DNA from: Muribaculaceae bacterium
Lineage (GTDB): Bacteria > Bacteroidota > Bacteroidia > Bacteroidales > Muribaculaceae
Direction: 5' to 3'
Length of the DNA: 39,652 bases
Assembly: GCA_023666885.1 (NCBI GenBank)
Contig: JAMPBB010000008.1
Location: 1-39,652 of the forward strand
The notes below the pieces were generated by a model. The model was not told where the DNA came from. It did no database searches and saw nothing but the letters and a program-made list of their open reading frames with translations. A program made the position numbers and the translations under genes. Position 1 is the stretch's first letter; the number at the start of each line of letters is the position of its first letter. Below, piece by piece: positions 34,927 through 39,652 of the stretch.

Positions 34927-35646
34927 ATGTATAACAACTCCTATTCAAATATCCCTCCCGTACCGGGAAGCTCAGGCTACAGCCTTGACCACCGTGTGAG
35001 CGACGTCATGAAGCGCGTATACCTCAAGATGACACTCGGCCTCATAGTCACAGCCCTCGTGGCCCTCTTCTGCGCCAGCTCCCCCGCCGTGGTAAACTTC
35101 TTCTTCACTAACCGCTTTGCCATGTGGGTGGTAATCATAGCCGAATTCGCCCTCGTGTTCGGCATAAGCGGAGCCGTAAGCCGCATGAGCTCGGCCACAG
35201 CCACGGCGCTGTTCTACCTCTTTGCCGCCGTCAACGGCCTGATGCTCTTCCAGATATTCTTCGTATACTCCCTCTCGGCCATCTACAAGACATTCTTCAT
35301 AACGGCCGGAGTGTTCGGAGCCATGAGCGTGTACGGCTACTTCACCACCAAGGACCTCACCAAGTGGGGCACATTCCTCATCATGGCACTCTTCGGGCTG
35401 ATAATAGCATCGGTGGTAAACATATTCGTGCACAGCACACAGTTTGACTGGATCATATCCATAGCAGGCGTGCTGATATTCGTGGGCCTCACCGCATGGG
35501 ACACCCAGCAGGTCAAGGCCATGGCACAGATGGCACCCGCCGAATACACCTCGCAGCTTTCCACACAGGCAGCCCTGTCACTGTACCTTGACTTCATTAA
35601 CCTGTTCCTGTTCCTGCTCAGATTCTTCGGCGGCAACCGCGACTGA
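34927..35646 (+). CDS. Bax inhibitor-1/YccA family membrane protein
   Basis: A 239-residue inner-membrane protein with seven predicted helices and a short hydrophilic N-terminus. Family signs are the opening VYLKMTLGLIVTALVALFCA, AVNGLMLFQIFFVYSLSAIYKT, FVGLTAWDTQQVKAMAQM near the end (the conserved Asp of the BI-1 pore region), and a hydrophobic C-terminus, SLYLDFINLFLFLLRFFGG. Homologues are proton-sensitive Ca2+ leak channels or FtsH-associated proteins; the role here is unknown. It begins 52 bases after argS and is followed by a strong terminator. Confidence 0.93.
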   Translation: MYNNSYSNIPPVPGSSGYSLDHRVSDVMKRVYLKMTLGLIVTALVALFCASSPAVVNFFFTNRFAMWVVIIAEFALVFGISGAVSRMSSATATALFYLFAAVNGLMLFQIFFVYSLSAIYKTFFITAGVFGAMSVYGYFTTKDLTKWGTFLIMALFGLIIASVVNIFVHSTQFDWIISIAGVLIFVGLTAWDTQQVKAMAQMAPAEYTSQLSTQAALSLYLDFINLFLFLLRFFGGNRD

Positions 35647-35682
35647 CCTCTGCACACCTGAAGCATACAAAATACAATAGGG

Positions 35683-35712
35683 GGGGGTGGTATCACACAC
35701 GATACCGCCCCC
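35683..35712 (+). terminator. Terminator after the BI-1 family gene
   Basis: GGGGGTGGTATC (35683-35694) pairs with GATACCGCCCCC (35701-35712), 12 bp with one G-U, loop ACACAC, then TTAATTGTTA. This stem is strong. Confidence 0.8.
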
Positions 35713-35827
35713 TTAATTGTTACACTTAGTCATACCATAGACACACTTGTGACACACATCAGTAATAACTATGTAACAAATTTAAATCATTTTAACACTA
35801 AAATCCTATTTTTCCCTCATTTCGTTG

Positions 35828-35836
35828 TACCTTTGC
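35828..35836 (+). promoter_or_regulatory. -7 box for the sigma-like gene
   Basis: TACCTTTGC matches TAnnTTTG(C). The predicted leader is about 60 nt. The -33 region is T-rich but has no clear TTTG. Confidence 0.5.
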
Positions 35837-35901
35837 AACATCGGAAAACAACTAAAGCATCCGGCACATCTTATTATTGGTCTACTAAAATTACTGCTAC
35901 A

Positions 35902-36402
35902 ATGAACACTTCCGTTTTTCAGTCACGCCTCACCTCCATACAGAGCAACCTCCTGAGCCTCGCATACATCCTCACCTCAAGCCGTGACACAGCCTACAGC
36001 CTGCTCAACGCCACCACCTCATCCATGCTGAAAAACGAAAGCCGCTACGTTGACAGCGCCGACATCAAAGCCAAGGCATTTGAAGTGATGCGCTCCATAT
36101 TCGCCAGCCGCTACTCCGCCTCCCTGCACCGCGACATTCTGGCCGACCGCCGCGCACAGGCCTACCGCCTCAGAGTGGAGCACGCCGATGAAACCCTGCC
36201 TGCAGGCATGATGTCACTGTCCTCGCTCCAAGGAGCCCTCAATGGCATTGACGAACTGTACCGCACACCCTACACCATGTACATCACCGGCCACACCGCA
36301 CAGGAGATATGCACGGCACTCCACCTGCCCATAGCCACCGTATCGGCACGCATAAAATACACAGCCAAGAAAGTGATGCGCTACTGCTCAGCCCTTAGCT
36401 GA
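35902..36402 (+). CDS. Divergent sigma-70-like protein
   Basis: A 166-residue protein; ATG 35902 was chosen over 35749 because the -7 box lies between them. The N-terminal part (SRLTSIQSNLLSLAYILTSS, then RDTAYSLLNATT) follows the pattern of sigma region 2.1-2.2, where ECF factors have 'LLRFAYRLTGN..DAEDLVQET', but the acidic core-binding signature is missing. The C-terminal region 4-like HTH is GHTAQEICTALHLPIATVSA then RIKYTAKKVMRY. Bacteroides genomes have many such short sigma-like proteins. Whether it still binds core polymerase is unclear. It resembles the truncated sigma factor at the window start. The 3' end overlaps the convergent permease gene by 15 bases. Confidence 0.72.
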   Translation: MNTSVFQSRLTSIQSNLLSLAYILTSSRDTAYSLLNATTSSMLKNESRYVDSADIKAKAFEVMRSIFASRYSASLHRDILADRRAQAYRLRVEHADETLPAGMMSLSSLQGALNGIDELYRTPYTMYITGHTAQEICTALHLPIATVSARIKYTAKKVMRYCSALS

Positions 36403-37623
36403 CCCGGACGCCGTCATAAGGCGCGAGGTAACGGCACCGAACACGTAGCCCGTAAGCGCCACCAGCACACCCACGGCCACTATATCCCACACCTGAAGCT
36501 GCACCGGATACACGCTTATGGACATCCTTGACGGATCGCCCCCAAGCTTTATGAAGCCACCCCACTGCTGAGCCAGCACCAAGGCCACCCCCGCCACAAG
36601 GCCGCACGCACCGCCCACGAGCGATATCAGCCACCCCTCAAGCAGGAACACCCGGCGTATCATACGCGCCGATGCACCGAGGGCACGCAACGTGAAAATG
36701 TCGGCACTCTTCTCTATTATGAGCATGGACAGAGTGCTCACCACGTTAAATGACGCTATGGCCAGTATGAAAGCGAGCATGGCAAAGGTAATCCACTTCT
36801 CAATCTCTATCATGCGAAACGAGCTCTCCTGCTGGCGCAGCCTGTCGCGCACGGCATATCCGCTCCCCACGGCAGCCTCTATGCGCCTCACAGCCTCATC
36901 AGCCCTTGTACCCGGAGCCAGGCCCACGTATACGCACGATGCCTCCGAAGCATAGTCAAACAGCCCCCGCGCCACATCCATAGGCACCATCAGCGTATTG
37001 GCGTCAAACTCATTGTCCTCCACCTCATACACGGCGCTCACGCACAGCGAGTCAGTCATGAACGCTCCCATAGGATTGGCCGGATTGAACCGCCCCACCC
37101 TCTTGGGCGCATACAGCGCAAGCCAGTCAAAATAGCCCGGACGCGCACCGAGCTGCATGGCCACGCCCACGCTCAAGGCCGCATAGCCTATGCCCTCATT
37201 CAAGGAATCGCGCACCATATAGGAGCCGTCTATAAGCGGAGGCTCAAGCATGAGCGACGTATCTGACTCGGCAGGCACCCCTATCACACGCACAGGTATC
37301 TGACGGTTATGGTACATGGCCAAGGCCTGATCATCAATCACGGGGTATGCCACAGCCACACCCTCCACCTCTCCGAGCGAGGCCGCCATGGCATCGGCGT
37401 CAGCTATTACCTTGCCCCTGACAGGAGTCACCATCACATCCGGGCTCACCACCGAGAGCCGCTCCATGGACAGGGCAGTGAAGCCGTTGAACACGGACAG
37501 CACGCACACTATGGAAGCCGTGGCCACAGCCACCCCCACCGTGGAGACGATGGAAATGACATTGACCGCATTATGGCTCTTCTTGGCAAAAAGATAGCGC
37601 AATGCTATCCGAAGCGATACCAT
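36388..37623 (-). CDS. FtsX-like ABC transporter permease (LolC/LolE type)
   Basis: A 411-residue inner-membrane permease. The N-terminal RIALRYLFAKKSHNAVNVIS followed by a first membrane helix is the usual opening of LolC/E-like proteins. A large periplasmic MacB-type domain (about 45-260) follows, then three helices (about 275-405), with the FtsX core motif LSMLIIEKSADIFTLRALGA in the cytoplasmic coupling helix. LolC/E with the LolD ATPase releases lipoproteins from the inner membrane; Bacteroidetes homologues are probably similar. The LolD partner is not next to it. It begins 33 bases after rbfA on the same strand, so the two are likely co-transcribed. Confidence 0.88.
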   Translation of the reverse strand: MVSLRIALRYLFAKKSHNAVNVISIVSTVGVAVATASIVCVLSVFNGFTALSMERLSVVSPDVMVTPVRGKVIADADAMAASLGEVEGVAVAYPVIDDQALAMYHNRQIPVRVIGVPAESDTSLMLEPPLIDGSYMVRDSLNEGIGYAALSVGVAMQLGARPGYFDWLALYAPKRVGRFNPANPMGAFMTDSLCVSAVYEVEDNEFDANTLMVPMDVARGLFDYASEASCVYVGLAPGTRADEAVRRIEAAVGSGYAVRDRLRQQESSFRMIEIEKWITFAMLAFILAIASFNVVSTLSMLIIEKSADIFTLRALGASARMIRRVFLLEGWLISLVGGACGLVAGVALVLAQQWGGFIKLGGDPSRMSISVYPVQLQVWDIVAVGVLVALTGYVFGAVTSRLMTASGSAKG

Positions 37624-37656
37624 CAGATGAAGTAATGATTGGTGTGAGTTAAGGGA

Positions 37657-38037
37657 TTATTCAGCCGTAGCCTCTTTGACATCCTCTGTTTTTGGCGCAG
37701 CATCCTTAGCCAAAAGGTTATCAATATTTTCTATATAGTCAAGAGAGTCGTCTAACATGAATGTAAGTTCCGGAGTGCGGCGCAGCTGATAGCGCACACG
37801 CTGAGCCAGCTCATAGCGCACCGTCTTGGTGCTCTTGTTTATGCTCTCTATCACCTCCTGAGCCTTGGCCGAAGGAAACACTGACAGGTATGCACGCGCC
37901 GAGCTCAGATCGGGCGACACACGCACAGCGCTCACTGACACTAACACACCGCGCATCTTGGCGGTCTGCTCACGGAATATCTCACTCAGCTCCTTCTGGA
38001 GCAGTCGTGCTATCTTGGCTTGACGGGTCGATTCCAT
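37657..38037 (-). CDS. rbfA: Ribosome-binding factor A
   Basis: RbfA is a 30S assembly factor needed for late 16S rRNA maturation, important in cold conditions. It has 126 residues. The KH-like fold is recognisable: RQAKIARLLQKELSEIFREQ, LVSVSAVRVSPDLSSARAYL (the conserved VSPDL motif) and LAQRVRYQLRRTPELTFMLD, then DSLDYIENIDNLL. The C-terminus has a short charged tail. The gene is divergent from dapB and upstream of the LolC/E-type permease, an order I recall in other Bacteroidetes. Confidence 0.95.
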   Translation of the reverse strand: MESTRQAKIARLLQKELSEIFREQTAKMRGVLVSVSAVRVSPDLSSARAYLSVFPSAKAQEVIESINKSTKTVRYELAQRVRYQLRRTPELTFMLDDSLDYIENIDNLLAKDAAPKTEDVKEATAE

Positions 38038-38140
38038 AATTATAGATTTTTATCATTGATATAACGCATCAGCAGTCACATCGGCTCACAAAGTTACATA
38101 TTTTTAGTATCAGGGAAGCCATACACACGCCAAAAATCAG

Positions 38141-38149
38141 TATTTTTGC
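38141..38149 (+). promoter_or_regulatory. -7 box implying a leaderless or nearly leaderless dapB mRNA
   Basis: TATTTTTGC ends 7 bases before the dapB ATG. Transcription would begin within about 0-6 bases of the start codon, leaving no room for a ribosome binding site. No good -33 TTTG is seen upstream. Confidence 0.55.
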
Positions 38150-38156
38150 ACCTGAT

Positions 38157-38894
38157 ATGAAAATAGCGCTTATAGGATACGGAAAGATGGGGCGAGCCAT
38201 CGAGAGCATAGCCCTTGAGAGAGGCCATCAGATAGTGGCCCGCATAGACATTGACAATCAGGCTGACTTTGACTCACCTGAATTCGCATCGGCCGACGTA
38301 GCCATTGAATTCACCACCCCCTCCACCGCCGTGGACAATTACATCAAAGCCTTCAGCCGAGGAGTGCCCGTAGTGTCAGGCAGCACCGGATGGACAGCAT
38401 GCATGGATGAAATCAAGGACCTCTGCCTTGCCAACGGCTACACATTTTTCTGGACCTCCAACTTCAGCATAGGCGTAAACATATTCTTTGAGCTGAACCG
38501 CCGTCTGGCAGCCATGATGAACCCATTTCCGCAATATGTGCCTGAAATGACCGAAATACATCATATCCACAAGCTGGACCACCCCAGCGGCACAGCCATA
38601 ACCCTGGCCCAGGGAATAGAACAGGCACATCCTTCAATAACCTCATGGACCGAGGATGCGCAGAAAGCCGACTCCTCCACAATGCTCATAAACCATGAGC
38701 GCCAAGGCGAAGTGCCCGGCACGCACATCATAACATGGGACAGCCCCGTGGACTCCATTACCATAGAGCACAAGGCCAAGAGCCGCCTCGGATTCGCCCT
38801 CGGAGCCGTAATGGCAGCCGAGTGGGCAGCCTCGCAGCGCGGATTCCTCACCATGGACATGTTCATGGACTACCTGCTATCAAAAAAAAACTGA
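38157..38894 (+). CDS. dapB: 4-hydroxy-tetrahydrodipicolinate reductase
   Basis: DapB reduces HTPA to tetrahydrodipicolinate with NAD(P)H in the lysine/meso-diaminopimelate pathway. It has 245 residues. The NAD(P)-binding GYGKMG motif lies at residues 8-13 (IALIGYGKMGRAIE), which fixes the start at 38157. Further motifs are VAIEFTTPSTAVDN, GVPVVSGSTGW, SNFSIGVNIFF and EIHHIHKLDHPSGTAITLAQ (catalytic His-His and Lys region). The lepB gene begins 7 bases after its stop. Confidence 0.96.
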   Translation: MKIALIGYGKMGRAIESIALERGHQIVARIDIDNQADFDSPEFASADVAIEFTTPSTAVDNYIKAFSRGVPVVSGSTGWTACMDEIKDLCLANGYTFFWTSNFSIGVNIFFELNRRLAAMMNPFPQYVPEMTEIHHIHKLDHPSGTAITLAQGIEQAHPSITSWTEDAQKADSSTMLINHERQGEVPGTHIITWDSPVDSITIEHKAKSRLGFALGAVMAAEWAASQRGFLTMDMFMDYLLSKKN

Positions 38895-38901
38895 CACACT
38901 A

Positions 38902-39652
38902 ATGAACTCTCAAAAAGATACTTCATTCGCCGCTGACTTCACGGCTCGCTTAAAAGCCAACAAACCCACCCGATGGGTACGCTTCGGCATAGTAGCCGCC
39001 ATATTCATAGCCTGGGTGGCATGGTTAGGCAACTGGTGGGTGCTCCTGCTGCTGCCGCTCCTCTTTGACATATACATCACAGGCTACATACCCTTCACAT
39101 GGTGGAAGAAAAGCAAGAGCAAGGTAGTGCGTTCAGTCATGAGCTGGGTGGATGCCATAGTGTACGCCCTCATACTGGTATACTTCGTGTTTGCCTTCAT
39201 AGGACAGAACTATCAGATACCCTCATCATCGCTCGAGAAATCGCTCCTTGTGGGCGACTATCTGTGGGTCAACAAAATGGCCTACGGTTCGCGTGTGCCC
39301 ATGACACCCATACACTTCCCCTTGGTACAGAACACGCTGCCCATACTCAACTGCAACAGCTATCTTGAGCATCCGCAGCTGAAGTATCACCGCCTCAAAG
39401 GCTTCGGCAGCGTAAAGACCGGCGACATAGTGGTGTTCAACTTCCCTGCAGGCGACACCGTGGCCTCAAAAGTTCCGAATCCTGACTACTACACCCTCGT
39501 AAGGATGTTCGGCCGCGAAACCGTGCTGTCAAACCCGCAGGAATTCGGCGAAATTATATACCGCCCCGTAGACAGGCGTGAAAACTACGTAAAACGCGCC
39601 GTAGGCCTCCCCGGTGAAACCATCAAGATAGTGGACGGGGATATATACATCA
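38902..39652 (+). CDS. lepB: Signal peptidase I (partial, runs off window)
   Basis: The first 250 residues of a Bacteroidetes-type leader peptidase, which removes signal peptides from exported proteins on the periplasmic face of the inner membrane. Three hydrophobic segments precede the catalytic domain (about 27-42, 46-62 and 82-101). The nucleophile is Ser110 in QIPSSSLEKSLLVGDYLWVN and the general base is Lys231 in YVKRAVGLPGETIKIVDGD. About 120 residues separate them, an insertion compared with the ~55 of E. coli LepB. No stop is reached before 39652. It is likely co-transcribed with dapB. Confidence 0.93.
   Translation, partial: MNSQKDTSFAADFTARLKANKPTRWVRFGIVAAIFIAWVAWLGNWWVLLLLPLLFDIYITGYIPFTWWKKSKSKVVRSVMSWVDAIVYALILVYFVFAFIGQNYQIPSSSLEKSLLVGDYLWVNKMAYGSRVPMTPIHFPLVQNTLPILNCNSYLEHPQLKYHRLKGFGSVKTGDIVVFNFPAGDTVASKVPNPDYYTLVRMFGRETVLSNPQEFGEIIYRPVDRRENYVKRAVGLPGETIKIVDGDIYI

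Overview
The window looks like a chromosomal segment of a Bacteroidales bacterium, probably close to Muribaculaceae (family level is inference). The evidence is: promoters of the Bacteroidetes type (TTTG / TAnnTTTG), A-rich leaders without clear Shine-Dalgarno sites, ATA as the dominant Ile codon in most genes, lipoproteins with acidic residues right after the lipidated Cys, and families typical of this phylum (DUF4254, DUF4919, DUF5689, bacterial GH3, TonB-dependent receptors). No rRNA, tRNA, CRISPR array or intact insertion sequence was seen.

Layout. (1) 1-3700: the tail of a sigma factor, a DUF4332 helix-hairpin-helix protein, then a more AT-rich, foreign-looking relic of a type I restriction-modification locus. 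That relic holds an HsdR-HsdM chimera with an in-frame amber stop, an apparently intact DUF1016 (YhcG) nuclease and an HsdS stub that ends beside the pyrH promoter. (2) 3.7-8.5 kb: housekeeping genes pyrH-frr, manC (convergent), panB and a MATE exporter. (3) 8.4-13.2 kb, minus strand: yqeY-serS-trmH, a structured non-coding stretch, and GH3-DUF4919. (4) 13.3-15.7 kb: a frameshifted lipoprotein, a membrane-anchored pseudokinase and a GNAT-like protein. (5) 15.7-23.3 kb: a TonB-dependent receptor followed by two paralogous modular surface lipoproteins (DUF5689 and DUF6359-like modules). This is the best candidate here for an uncharacterised surface capture/uptake system. (6) 23.3-32.5 kb: one long operon-like run of an unrecognised 743-residue single-pass protein, DUF4254, GT9, ruvB, flippase, DUF389 and a GT4-type glycosyltransferase. 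(7) 32.5-33.1 kb: a non-coding block with near-perfect 37-bp inverted repeats and an orphan promoter, possibly a MITE-like element. (8) 33.1-39.65 kb: argS, a BI-1 family protein, a divergent sigma-like protein, a LolC/E-type permease with rbfA (minus), dapB with an almost leaderless mRNA, and the start of lepB, cut by the window edge.

How the parts relate. Most genes are core metabolism, translation and envelope functions. The accessory signals are the decayed restriction locus, the receptor plus OB-like lipoproteins, the glycan operon with its unknown 743-residue protein, and the inverted-repeat element before argS. Domain names come from recognition by eye; none was checked by a search.
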